A stretch of 64,000 bases of DNA from contig NZ_BMGA01000002.1 in NCBI RefSeq assembly GCF_014639535.1, forward strand, positions 248,001-312,000, in the 5' to 3' direction. Below, in pieces: positions 35,928 to 43,860 of the stretch. The first letter of the stretch is position 1. Each line of letters opens with the position of its first letter. The notes below the pieces were generated by a model. The model did not search any database. It worked only from the letters and a program-made list of their open reading frames with translations, and was not told the DNA's origin. The translations under genes were made by a program, and so were the position numbers. Source of the stretch: Flavobacterium palustre. Lineage in GTDB: Bacteria; Bacteroidota; Bacteroidia; Flavobacteriales; Flavobacteriaceae.

Positions 35928-37208
35928 TTACTGATTATTATCCATTTCTTCCTGTTTCTCCGAAATTGTCCTGTAGGCATTCTCCACCATTACGATACCA
36001 TCATCAACGACAACACCAATTGCCAGAGCAATACCCGTTAATGACATAATATTAGAAGAAATGCCAAATGCTTCGAGTAAAATAAAGCCGATAGACACCG
36101 ATATAGGTAACTGAATGAGTATAATTAAAGCACTTCGCCAATGAAAAAGAAAAAGTAACACAATGATAGAAACGGCAATCATTTCCTCGATTAAAGTGCC
36201 TTTAACTGATTCTATTGCTTTTTCAATCAATTCACTTCTGTCATAAGATGTTTTGAAAGTAACACCTTCAGGTAATCCTTTTTCGACTTCTTTCATTTTC
36301 TCTTTTACTGCAGTAATTACTTTATCAGCATTTTCGCCATAACGCATTACTACAATTCCGCCAACTACTTCACCATTGCCATTTTCATCAAAAATACCTA
36401 GTCTCAAATCGCCACCCATTTGTATTGAACCAATATCTTTAACTTTTACCGGAACGGAATTATAGTTTTTAATGGCAATGTCTTCTACATCTTTTATGTT
36501 TTTGATATAGCCCAAGCCCCTAACTATATAAGACATATTACTCATTTCAAATTTTCGTCCACCAACATCATTATTATTTGTTTTGACGGCATTCATCACT
36601 TCCATCATACTCACGTTGTAGTACTGCATTTTTAAAGGGTCTAATACTAATTGATATTGTTTTTCAAAACCTCCAAATGAAGCTACTTCGGCAACGCCAG
36701 GAACGGTTTGTAAGGCGAATTTCACGTACCAATCCTGCAAGGCTCTTTGCTCTCCCAAATCCATACCATTAGCATCTAAATGATACCAAAAAACGTGACC
36801 CACACCTGTACCATCTGGTCCTAATGTTGGAACTACGTTTTGTGGTAATAATCGTTGTGCATAATTTAGTCTTTCTAAAACCCGGGTTCTTGCCCAATAT
36901 ATATCGACATCATCCTCAAAAACAATATACACGAAGCTCATTCCAAACATAGATGCCCCCCGAATGTTTTTTACTTTAGGAATTCCTTGAAGATTAGAAA
37001 CCAAAGGATAGGTTACTTGGGACTCTATAACTTGTGGGCTTCTACCCATCCATTCTGTAAAAACAATAACTTGGTTTTCTGATAGATCTGGAATGGCATC
37101 AATAGGATTCTGTTGTACACTATAGATACCCCAACCAAATAAACAGGCTGAAATAAGTAGGACAACAAATCTATTTTTTAGTGAGAATGTTATTAATTTT
37201 TTTACCAT
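35928..37208 (-). CDS. CusA/CzcA-type metal efflux pump, N-terminal part (split)
   Basis: The 426-residue protein holds helix 1 (about 12-30), the first periplasmic domain with DDVDIYWARTRVLERL, and helices 2-4 with the proton-relay Asp pair in AIGVVVDDGIVMVENAYRTI. It ends 20 residues later with EKQEEMDNNQ, where intact CusA proteins run on into helix 5. The remainder is the next gene. The break falls in a cytoplasmic loop, where a two-chain pump could still assemble. Confidence 0.87.
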   Translation of the reverse strand: MVKKLITFSLKNRFVVLLISACLFGWGIYSVQQNPIDAIPDLSENQVIVFTEWMGRSPQVIESQVTYPLVSNLQGIPKVKNIRGASMFGMSFVYIVFEDDVDIYWARTRVLERLNYAQRLLPQNVVPTLGPDGTGVGHVFWYHLDANGMDLGEQRALQDWYVKFALQTVPGVAEVASFGGFEKQYQLVLDPLKMQYYNVSMMEVMNAVKTNNNDVGGRKFEMSNMSYIVRGLGYIKNIKDVEDIAIKNYNSVPVKVKDIGSIQMGGDLRLGIFDENGNGEVVGGIVVMRYGENADKVITAVKEKMKEVEKGLPEGVTFKTSYDRSELIEKAIESVKGTLIEEMIAVSIIVLLFLFHWRSALIILIQLPISVSIGFILLEAFGISSNIMSLTGIALAIGVVVDDGIVMVENAYRTISEKQEEMDNNQ

Positions 37209-37213
37209 TATTT

Positions 37214-37684
37214 TTAATTTTGTAATGAAATACTATCTTCTATTTTATTTATCCAATCCAATACTTCTTTTTTTTGAGTGGCTGTAAGGATTGCATTTTT
37301 ATGAATTAAAGTATAGGAACTCAAAGGCATTTCGTTAGACTTAATTTGTTTTGCAATTCTATCTAATTTATTATTTTGCTTACGGCTACTATAATTTCCC
37401 CATTCATTAAAATTCAAATTTTCTTTCCCTGCTGCAATATGACTATCCATAAAAAAACGAGCGGGTTGAATGTAAGAATACCAAGGATAATTAGTGTTAT
37501 TACTATGGCAATCGTAGCAAGAGGTGCGGAATATGGTTTCTACATTTTTAGGTATATCATATACTTTTGTGAAATTGCCAGTTATATCCTGCTCAAAACC
37601 AATATTTCGAGCAGGTTGATACAACTGCATCAACAAAAAAATAATTGACCCAATAAAAAGTATTTTTTTGATGCTAATTTTCAT
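37214..37684 (-). CDS. Heme-binding-domain protein
   Basis: The 156-residue protein has an N-terminal membrane anchor (about 5-22) and one CxxCH heme motif (CYDCH, 56-60) followed by NNTNYPWYSYIQPARFFMDSHI, the pattern of the Haem_bd family. A distal Met (NEMPLSSY) probably completes the heme ligation. It lies in the metal-efflux operon, five bases before the pump, and may act in redox control of copper in the periplasm. Confidence 0.87.
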   Translation of the reverse strand: MKISIKKILFIGSIIFLLMQLYQPARNIGFEQDITGNFTKVYDIPKNVETIFRTSCYDCHSNNTNYPWYSYIQPARFFMDSHIAAGKENLNFNEWGNYSSRKQNNKLDRIAKQIKSNEMPLSSYTLIHKNAILTATQKKEVLDWINKIEDSISLQN

Positions 37685-37685
37685 T

Positions 37686-38234
37686 CTAGAATTCTTTTTT
37701 TATAGAACCGCAAGTAGCCATATCTTTTCCAAAATAGGGGTTTGTAATTTCTTTGGTTTCGCTTATCCAAACTGCACCTTTGTTGTCATCTGCCATTGGG
37801 CAAAAATCCAGATAAAGTTTTTGATTGGTTCCAAATAATTGAATTAAGTCATTCATATCCTTACTTAAAGTTATAAAGTGTTCTCTTTGGTGTTCAATCT
37901 TTCCACCATTTGAACCTATATGGTCTGCGTGTTCTTTTGCATCATCCGTAATACTCATATAAGCTTCCATCTGGTCGGCAGAAACCTTTTTCATATCAGT
38001 TTTTGCCATCGTCTCTGACAATGCTTTTCCGGCATCAGCCGCAGCATCAGAATCATCATTTGCCAATGAATTTTTAATTGCCAAATAATTTTTCACAATA
38101 ATATCAATTGAGAAGGCGGATTGCGCAGCAACTTTGGTTGCTGATTCTGTTTTGGACGTTCCTTCTTGTTTGTTTTTTTGAGTGCAGGAAATAATTGTTA
38201 TTGCTAAGGCTACTACTGTAATTATTGTTTTCAT
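37686..38234 (-). CDS. DUF3347 lipoprotein, first gene of the metal-efflux operon
   Basis: The 182-residue protein has a lipobox (TIISC, Cys17) and a helical DUF3347 domain with IVKNYLAIKNSLANDD, ending in YLDFCPMADDNKGAVWISETKEI and NPYFGKDMATCG. The conserved Cys, Met and His residues suggest copper binding. DUF3347 proteins often accompany Cus-type pumps. It starts the run DUF3347, heme protein, split CusA, channel and two adaptors. Confidence 0.87.
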   Translation of the reverse strand: MKTIITVVALAITIISCTQKNKQEGTSKTESATKVAAQSAFSIDIIVKNYLAIKNSLANDDSDAAADAGKALSETMAKTDMKKVSADQMEAYMSITDDAKEHADHIGSNGGKIEHQREHFITLSKDMNDLIQLFGTNQKLYLDFCPMADDNKGAVWISETKEITNPYFGKDMATCGSIKKEF

Positions 38235-38574
38235 CTTTTTAATATTTAAATTGTTTTTTAGTATTATTTTCTTGTTTCGATTGTTTTACCACAACTCAAT
38301 ATTTGTGAGCTATAGTAAGGATTTTAACTGCGTTTTCTTATCGAAAACTGCTCGCAATAGATTCATTTCTTTTCGACATCAAGTCGTAGTTATGCCATCA
38401 TTATTTTTTTAATGAGTTCATTGAATGTAACTATTTTGGAAATTAGTTAATCAATAACAAAATGAAACATAGCAAAGCCATCTTTTTGAAATTGAAATTA
38501 ACCGAAAAAATAAATGATTTGAATGCCTATAAGAGTTGTCAATTAGACAGAATTATGGCTATCAGCTTTGGGAT
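38235..38574. other. Gene-free gap upstream of the metal-efflux operon
   Basis: No supported gene is present. A 38-codon forward ORF (38462-38578) has no recognisable features. I found no TAnnTTTG box in the expected place for the DUF3347 gene, so its promoter may be metal-activated or of another type. Confidence 0.4.
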
Positions 38575-38946
38575 TTAGCTTATTTTTGGTATAAGCCATA
38601 AAGAATTGAAACCAGAAGAAATAGAGGTTTCGTAGTTGTAAAATTTTTGTTTTTCAGAAGCGAAATTAAAAAGATTGTTATTAAATTTCGATTCATTTAT
38701 AGCAACAGTTGAACTGTTGCAAGAAGTAGCGCAACTGCATTTAGAATGCTTGCACTTTCCTCCGCAACCATCTTGGTTATTGGTTTTGGAATGATTGTCG
38801 TTTTTGCAACAATCATCTTTTTCCATTTTTGAGGATGTTTCTTTTGTAGAAGAATGTTTAGATGAATTCATTTCACAGGCAAAAGAATTACTTGGCATCA
38901 ATAAGAAACCAAATAATACAATTACTATAATGTGAAACTTTTTCAT
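38575..38946 (-). CDS. Small secreted Cys/His-rich protein
   Basis: I choose ATG 38946 (123 aa, MKKFHIIVIVLFGFLLMPSNSFA), which gives a signal peptide. The mature protein is packed with metal ligands: DDCCKNDNHSK, DGCGGKCKHSKCSCATSC. The C-terminal third has none. It probably binds copper, zinc or a related ion outside the inner membrane, in keeping with the adjacent efflux operon. No named family is recognised; the DUF6660 protein at 60590 has a similar layout. Confidence 0.7.
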   Translation of the reverse strand: MKKFHIIVIVLFGFLLMPSNSFACEMNSSKHSSTKETSSKMEKDDCCKNDNHSKTNNQDGCGGKCKHSKCSCATSCNSSTVAINESKFNNNLFNFASEKQKFYNYETSISSGFNSLWLIPKIS

Positions 38947-39166
38947 TTCCAGTTCAATTTGAATCAAAATTAATCAAATTATATTAATTGTTCACTAACA
39001 AGCTGTTAAAAAAAGTACATTCGTTAGGTTTTTTCTTAAAAAGTTTACTAAATAAAACGATTAGGGTGATATAAGCCATCTTTATTAGTTTAGGTATCTT
39101 TATTACTATAAAATTTATAGAAATATTACAGAAAATAGTAGTGAATCAAGGTTTTTGATAGAAAAT

Positions 39167-39197
39167 TTGTTTTTTGATTTAAGATGGCGTAAATTTG
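39167..39197 (+). promoter_or_regulatory. Flavobacterial promoter for a candidate small RNA
   Basis: TTG (39167-39169) and TAAATTTG (39190-39197) are separated by 20 bases, an excellent match to TTG-n19/20-TAnnTTTG. It points into a region with no ORF. The upstream part of this gap (38947-39166) shows nothing else. Confidence 0.7.
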
Positions 39198-39203
39198 CCA
39201 AGT

Positions 39204-39262
39204 CATTTCCCTAGGGAAAAGGATCTGGTCGGCCACAACACCTTAGTTGTGGCATTTTTATT
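39204..39262 (+). ncRNA. Candidate small RNA of about 60 nt
   Basis: Just after the promoter there is a self-complementary TTTCCCTAGGGAAA (39206-39219), then a single-stranded stretch. A terminator follows: GCCACAAC (39232-39239) pairs with GTTGTGGC (39246-39253), then ATTTTTATTTT. Promoter, 5' hairpin and terminator fit a short independent transcript. Its 3' end meets the stop of the gene at 39258 on the other strand. No Rfam search was possible. Confidence 0.55.
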
Positions 39263-39743
39263 TTACCCTCTTTGTATATTTGTCTTCGTAGTATTTTTGG
39301 TTTCTGTCATCATCAATATGAAAGCAAGAAACTATTATATAGTCCGGTCTTATTTTCTCCATAACAACTAAAAAAAATCCTTCTTTAAACCAAAAATAAT
39401 CTCTTATTTTTCCATCAGCTTCTAAAAACTGAAAACAAGTAACATCCTCGGTATCTTTATTTTCAAGTATTGGCTTAATCCAATGAATTTTGTTAGCTCT
39501 TTTTTTATCAAAGCATCTTTTGCCTTTTGGACCTCTTGTAATGATTTTTACAAAAGTGTGTGGGTATTTTTCATACCCCTTTTCTTTTGAGTACCTAACA
39601 TCTATAAATACTTTACAACCGTCTAAATAAAATTCATTATCCAGAAAATCGGCTTTGAATAATTGAAATAGTTCTTCCAAATGTTCAGCTGATGGATCAA
39701 TCCCTAAATTAGGTATATGATCATCCAAATTAAATAAATCCAT
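39258..39743 (-). CDS. Unknown protein with BECR-type nuclease-like pattern, paired with DUF3800
   Basis: The 161-residue protein has no signal peptide. The C-terminal half follows a pattern I associate with barnase/EndoU/colicin/RelE-like (BECR) RNases: YPHTFVKIITRG (His62), KRANKIHWIKPILEN (Arg82, His87), IRDYFWFKEGFFLVVMEK, and the end DYIIVSCFHIDDDRNQKYY, where related proteins have a TAY-like motif. The assignment is an inference from pattern, not a confirmed match. Its ATG overlaps the stop of the DUF3800 gene, so they are translationally coupled and likely work together. Confidence 0.6.
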   Translation of the reverse strand: MDLFNLDDHIPNLGIDPSAEHLEELFQLFKADFLDNEFYLDGCKVFIDVRYSKEKGYEKYPHTFVKIITRGPKGKRCFDKKRANKIHWIKPILENKDTEDVTCFQFLEADGKIRDYFWFKEGFFLVVMEKIRPDYIIVSCFHIDDDRNQKYYEDKYTKRVK

Positions 39744-40453
39744 TATAGTTTTATTTTAGGCTGGTGATCAAAAATATTGAACTTTGTTTCCCAAGGTTCT
39801 GTTCCTTCTTCGAGGTTAAAACCAGATTTAGTTTCTAAATATTGAATGAAATCCATTTTGTTTGGAGTTGGATTCTCTATATTTTTAATTACTACTCTTG
39901 TTTTATAAGTAATCGCCCCAATAAAGAAATCGGCTAATTGAAAGAAATTATTATCGTGAGAATGTAAATGTTGGAATTGTTTGAATGGGCTTTTGCCTTT
40001 GTATTCATTCTCAAAAACTTCGTTGATTTTTCTTAACTTTTCTCTACCACGCGTATTTTGAATATCTATAAAAACCCTGTATTCATCCCCATTGCTATTA
40101 TTTGGGCGCAATAAATAATAGGTCATTTTATAATAGAAATTATCGTGTGAGCCTTGGTTAAAATCGGTATGATTTAGACGCTCTTTGTATTTGATTAAAA
40201 CACAACGAAATTGTAATGATGATCGAAAGAAATAATCAACTAATTCTTTGTATAATGCGGTTCTTGCATTTGAAAATTTATTCCATTTTAACTCTGATTT
40301 TTGATTGTGCTTTGCCAGTATTTGATTGAATTCTTTTTGTAATTCAGCATAATCGGTCATTGGTACTTTGATGTAGCCAATGCACATAACCGGAATTTTA
40401 TCATTTTCTAAATGACAACTTTCGTCGATATAAAAATCATATTTATTATTCAT
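39743..40453 (-). CDS. DUF3800 protein (predicted RNase H-like nuclease)
   Basis: The 236-residue protein has the DUF3800 landmarks: FYIDES at 7-12 (Asp10, Glu11), a central VFID strand (Asp130), and QLADFFIGAI (Asp175) near the C-terminus. These acidic residues are placed as in RNase H-like folds, and the family is predicted to cut nucleic acid. DUF3800 genes are frequent in mobile and defence regions. This one forms a two-gene unit with the protein at 39258, overlapping by one base (TAATG). Confidence 0.82.
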   Translation of the reverse strand: MNNKYDFYIDESCHLENDKIPVMCIGYIKVPMTDYAELQKEFNQILAKHNQKSELKWNKFSNARTALYKELVDYFFRSSLQFRCVLIKYKERLNHTDFNQGSHDNFYYKMTYYLLRPNNSNGDEYRVFIDIQNTRGREKLRKINEVFENEYKGKSPFKQFQHLHSHDNNFFQLADFFIGAITYKTRVVIKNIENPTPNKMDFIQYLETKSGFNLEEGTEPWETKFNIFDHQPKIKL

Positions 40454-40613
40454 AGATTGTGAAAATTAATAGCAAATTCAACAAATTAACACTTTCAAAA
40501 GGTTGAATTATATAAAGCGGAAATTTACAGAATAAATTATTAATGAAGATATTGTTTTCAATTAACTTATTCTTCAAATCAAGAATGTCTATTATCAATT
40601 TTTAGCAATCAAA

Positions 40614-41243
40614 TTATTTTTGTTCTTTGAAAATATTTATATAATCAGCTAAATTATACAAGTTTAATAATTCAATATCATTCATCTTGCAAGTTAATTG
40701 TCCAATCTCAATAAAAGTAATGTCATTGGCAAATGATTTTTCTCCAATTAAATGTTCAATATGCATATAAACTACTTCTCGAAGTTTTGGATTGTCTTTA
40801 TGGATTATGTAGTTTTTGAGATATACTTTAATGCCTAAATCGGTTGGTTTTTCTATATTTTGGATTGGTTGAAAATACATCTCGCTCATTTTTAAGTTGA
40901 TACCATTGTATTCAAATGGTTTATCTGTACCGTTTTGGTATTTAATAATGTTTTGTTCTGGCTGGAGGAAAGCAGTTATTCTCCAACGCTCTACAACTGG
41001 AGCGTGATGAACCAGCAGTTCTACATCTTTGAAAAGATAAGGATTTCCATTGGCCGTAATGATTAGTTCAGCTACATCGTTTTTATTTTTTATGATTAGA
41101 TTGAGATCTTTATTGTAAAGATGTAGCACTGAAATTAATTTATCGAAATGTATTTTTAGCTCGTCTTTTGGAATTTCGTTTAGTAGTAGAAAAACGAAAT
41201 TATTTTGTTTGAAGTGGTTCCAGAAATTATTTATTTGATTCAT
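40614..41243 (-). CDS. Unknown protein with conserved WRITAFLQP motif
   Basis: I do not recognise the family of this 209-residue protein. It has no signal or membrane segment. A mixed alpha/beta pattern includes AELIITANGNPYLFKDVELLVHHAP, then WRITAFLQP, and a C-terminal DITFIEIGQLTCKMNDIELLNLYNLADYI. The strongly patterned middle suggests a compact enzyme or binding domain. It lies between the DUF3800 pair and the AAA ATPase, all on one strand, but with gaps of 160 and 65 bases. Confidence 0.65.
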   Translation of the reverse strand: MNQINNFWNHFKQNNFVFLLLNEIPKDELKIHFDKLISVLHLYNKDLNLIIKNKNDVAELIITANGNPYLFKDVELLVHHAPVVERWRITAFLQPEQNIIKYQNGTDKPFEYNGINLKMSEMYFQPIQNIEKPTDLGIKVYLKNYIIHKDNPKLREVVYMHIEHLIGEKSFANDITFIEIGQLTCKMNDIELLNLYNLADYINIFKEQK

Positions 41244-41308
41244 TTTTTTTATTTTTCCTTTGCTTAATTTCTGACTAGATAAGAGAATTTAAGCACGTTT
41301 TCGGTTAG

Positions 41309-41974
41309 TTAGCGTTTATCAAGGATCGTTTTATCAAATGCAATAAGATTAATCATTTCACGTAATCGTGAACGTACTCTATTCCCATAAACATTCTCTA
41401 TTTCACTTGCAGAAAGATTAGTCGTGATATGCGTTTGGATTTTTTTAGCAGTAAAAATATCATACCGGCTTAATAGAATTTCTGCCATTACGTTGCATTC
41501 GTTTCCGTAATATTTCAAATTGTTTTCTGTTCCTAAATCGTCGAAACATATAGTTTTTGGTTCTGATTCATATAGTTTTCCCTTACTGTATTTGTGAATG
41601 ATTTGGTAGCCGTCCTGGATAAATTCAAAACTGATGTCCCGACACGGTTTAACAAAGAATTTATGCTCTGTTGCCGTTAAGTGTTTCATTAAATTCATTA
41701 ATGAGGTTTTACCACAGCCGACTGGGCCAGAAAGTAAAATTCCTTTGTTGAGGTTGATATTGTATTGAAAACAAGTTGCTTCATCTTTGAGGAAATAAGC
41801 AATGAGTTTATAAATTATGGGATAATCGCTTTCAAGGATTTTGAAATGATTTCCGTATAATTCAACTCCTTTTTTCTCTAACCAAACGATTATTTCAGTG
41901 TAGCTATAATGGCTCTGAATAGTCTTTGTCTGTTCCTGTGTTGAGGTGTTTTGCTCTGTTGGATTGTGGTTCAT
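41309..41974 (-). CDS. AAA ATPase (DnaC/IstB-like) of a mobile element
   Basis: The 221-residue P-loop ATPase has Walker A GPVGCGKT at 83-90, Walker B ICFDDLG at 142-148 and a sensor-type RVRSRLREM near the C-terminus. Such helicase-loader-like ATPases accompany replication proteins on Bacteroidota mobile elements. Its start overlaps the upstream gene by 71 bases; no later Met would keep the Walker A context with a normal N-terminus. Confidence 0.85.
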   Translation of the reverse strand: MNHNPTEQNTSTQEQTKTIQSHYSYTEIIVWLEKKGVELYGNHFKILESDYPIIYKLIAYFLKDEATCFQYNINLNKGILLSGPVGCGKTSLMNLMKHLTATEHKFFVKPCRDISFEFIQDGYQIIHKYSKGKLYESEPKTICFDDLGTENNLKYYGNECNVMAEILLSRYDIFTAKKIQTHITTNLSASEIENVYGNRVRSRLREMINLIAFDKTILDKR

Positions 41975-42815
41975 TTGAAATGAATTTAGGTGCGTTTAAT
42001 ATCCAATTTTGTGCTGCGGCTTGCCAATCGACCATCGGAGTTTTTCCACCGACTAACCATCCATTACTGGAGAAGTAATTGAAAAATTTAATAGCTTCAA
42101 GTTCCGGGAAGTTCTGATTGAGAAAATAAGCTTTGACATTTTCAATTTTTGGATTGAGTTCCCTCGTCTCTCGACTAAGCTCGAGATGACGCGCTCGGGA
42201 TGACAAATTGGAATTTTCAATTTCATCTTTTTCTTTTTTGGCGGAACTTTTTTCTTTTTTTTCAGTACTAACAATTTTTAAAAAGCCATCATCATTTTCA
42301 TTTTTTTTTGCTTGCTCGTCCAAGTTTACAATCTTTAAATCGTTTGAAATGTTTGGTATGTTTGTATTGTTTATATAAGATACTAGAGCTTGTTCATTAC
42401 TAGTCTTATCACTTGTACCGCTACTAGTATAAAGCTTGTTTAATACTTGTTCATTAACTAGTTCAAAAACAGGTTCGTTTTTTGGTATAGTTATTTTTTC
42501 ATTTTTAGGAATTGGTTTTAAATCATCAGAAAAATTGAATAGGTAAACATGGCTCCCTTTGAATGGATTATAAGATGGCTCATAATTTATATAACCTAGA
42601 GAATGTAAATTTTTAAGGCATTTATGATAGGTCGCTTTAGAACTGATTTTGCTTATCCGCATTACCTCATCACGCGATATACTTATTGGATTTTTGAATC
42701 GATTGCAATTCCAGAACTGGAATAAGGACATATACAAACTGACGTGTGTTGGATTGAGCGCTTTGTCGGTTGCCACTTTCTCGAAGAAACCAGTGAGATG
42801 CTTTATATAATTCAT
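41904..42815 (-). CDS. Winged-helix replication/regulatory protein of a mobile element
   Basis: The 303-residue protein opens with a helix-turn-helix region (DKALNPTHVSLYMSLFQFWN, then ISRDEVMRISKISSKATYHKCLKNLHSLGYI), typical of replication-initiator or DnaD-like proteins. A long low-complexity linker follows, then a C-terminal DnaD-tail-like segment (VKAYFLNQNFPELEAIKFFNYFSSNGW). Residues about 204-220 are encoded by a REP-like repeat inserted in frame. It is followed by the overlapping AAA ATPase gene, a common pairing in these elements. Confidence 0.75.
   Translation of the reverse strand: MNYIKHLTGFFEKVATDKALNPTHVSLYMSLFQFWNCNRFKNPISISRDEVMRISKISSKATYHKCLKNLHSLGYINYEPSYNPFKGSHVYLFNFSDDLKPIPKNEKITIPKNEPVFELVNEQVLNKLYTSSGTSDKTSNEQALVSYINNTNIPNISNDLKIVNLDEQAKKNENDDGFLKIVSTEKKEKSSAKKEKDEIENSNLSSRARHLELSRETRELNPKIENVKAYFLNQNFPELEAIKFFNYFSSNGWLVGGKTPMVDWQAAAQNWILNAPKFISNEPQSNRAKHLNTGTDKDYSEPL
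42158..42206 (-). repeat. REP-like repeat inside a coding region
   Basis: The stretch is GC-rich in an AT-rich gene and, on the reverse strand, contains TGTCATCCCGAGCGCG and CATCTCGAGCTTAGTCGAGA, words of a widespread Bacteroidota dispersed repeat. TCTCGA (42169-42174) and TCGAGA (42181-42186) form a hairpin. It stays in frame and encodes an Arg/Glu-rich linker. Confidence 0.6.
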
Positions 42816-42850
42816 AGTTTTTATTTTGTGCGTTTCACTTGCAAAATATT

Positions 42851-42915
42851 AGCACACGGATGACGCTGATTAAACAGATTAGCACGGATTTTTAAATTAA
42901 CTGACAGCACTGACG
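42851..42915 (-). repeat. Dispersed intergenic repeat
   Basis: On the reverse strand this reads AAATCCGTGCTAATCTGTTT and AATCAGCGTCATCCGTGTGC, a sequence type I associate with scattered repeats in Flavobacterium genomes. It shares vocabulary (GATTA, ACAGATT) with the element at 16145. It fills most of the 147-base gap between the HTH gene and the winged-helix gene. Confidence 0.45.
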
Positions 42916-42962
42916 GTCCTTCTCTTGCTATCAAATACCTGAAAAAAGAATGATTTTTTAAT

Positions 42963-43268
42963 TTATCTCACTAACCATTTTGGATTGAATAAAGTTACTG
43001 ATGCTTCGACTTTATTTGATTCTAATAGTTTTTCTAAATCGGCACTTGAATAATATAGGATGCCGCCAATTTTAGTGTAAGTAATAGTTCCGTTTATTCT
43101 AAGGTTTTGTAAAGTTCCCGGAGAAATGTTTAACAGCTCTCTGACTTCATTAGATTTAAGCCATTGTTTTGCTTGTTGAGGTTGGGACTGAAAAATTTCT
43201 TTTAAATCAGAAAGAAGAAGTGTACGGAATTCGTTTAAATCTTCGCGAGTAATTACTTCGATAGCCAT
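42963..43268 (-). CDS. Excisionase/MerR-like helix-turn-helix protein
   Basis: The 101-residue protein has a C-terminal MerR-type winged helix: QWLKSNEVRELLNISPGTLQNLRINGTITYTKIGGILYYSSADLEKLLE. Proteins of this kind (HTH_17) are standard parts of Bacteroidota conjugative and mobilisable elements, where they act in excision or gene control. A 12-bp palindrome lies 66 bases upstream. Confidence 0.9.
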   Translation of the reverse strand: MAIEVITREDLNEFRTLLLSDLKEIFQSQPQQAKQWLKSNEVRELLNISPGTLQNLRINGTITYTKIGGILYYSSADLEKLLESNKVEASVTLFNPKWLVR

Positions 43269-43333
43269 AATGTTGTGGTTTTAAATATTTAGGACAAAGA
43301 GAAATAATAAAGTAATACCAAAACAGTTACAGG

Positions 43334-43345
43334 GGTTACGTAACC
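43334..43345. promoter_or_regulatory. 12-bp perfect palindrome upstream of the HTH gene
   Basis: GGTTACGTAACC is a perfect inverted repeat, preceded by another GTTAC eight bases earlier in the same orientation. Its place before the excisionase-like gene suits an operator or a recombination-accessory site. Confidence 0.45.
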
Positions 43346-43500
43346 GCTAACAAACTCCAACAAAATAGGGCAATCACATTAAAAAAGTTTTTATTTATGT
43401 GTTTCAGGTTACTATTTTAATACAATTATTACTAAATTTGCCCATTGAATACAAAATAGCATTTTTACCGCTATAAAATATATTTGCGAAAGTTATTTCG

Positions 43501-43615
43501 AGCCAAAGAAAACGACCAAAATTTCAAAATCAGCTCTACAAATAAACTGTTCGCCCTCGCTATGCGTGGGCTCGGTTTATCGGAGCTGTAGGTGCTTGGT
43601 CGTACCTCTTTGGCT
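43501..43615. other. Large imperfect cruciform, candidate structured RNA or transfer origin
   Basis: Nested inverted repeats pair across 115 bases: 43501-43508 with 43608-43615 (AGCCAAAG/CTTTGGCT), 43512-43519 with 43596-43603, 43531-43536 with 43583-43588, 43542-43547 with 43575-43580, and a tip hairpin GCCC/GGGC with CGC/GCG around TAT. A -7-like TATATTTG lies at 43479-43486 on the forward strand, and a six-T run ends at 43668. The rest of 43269-43692 has no supported gene. Confidence 0.6.
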
Positions 43616-43692
43616 GGTGATCGATGTCCCACGCTGTTGTTTGTACCAATACCAAAATGGGCTTTTTTCGTATGTCTTAAAAAGATAGTATT

Positions 43693-43860
43693 ATGAAAAA
43701 TGAAACTGTAATTAGCCCCGAATTGCAATTATTTATGGAATTCCATAAAATTTCAAATCTCAAATCGTTACTACTAATTGAAGATGAAATATTACTAGGA
43801 ATGGTTGGTTTCGGCTGGCGAATGATGCGTGAAGTTTTAGAACTTCGTGAGCCCAAGTAA
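43693..43860 (+). CDS. Small unannotated protein (55 aa)
   Basis: The ORF MKNETVISPELQLFMEFHKI continues to REVLELREPK with no signal peptide and a mixed helical pattern. It follows the cruciform by 77 bases and overlaps the end of the reverse-strand RteC-like gene by 24 bases. Codon use looks normal. No family is recognised; the position after a structured leader makes it worth keeping. Confidence 0.5.
   Translation: MKNETVISPELQLFMEFHKISNLKSLLLIEDEILLGMVGFGWRMMREVLELREPK

Noticed and set aside
38462..38578. 38-codon forward ORF in the gap before the Cys-rich gene
   Set aside because: No promoter, no recognisable pattern, and too short to support alone.
43471..43728. 85-aa reverse ORF over the cruciform
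   Set aside because: It is translated from the paired arms of the inverted repeat, has no domain pattern, and its composition follows the structure.
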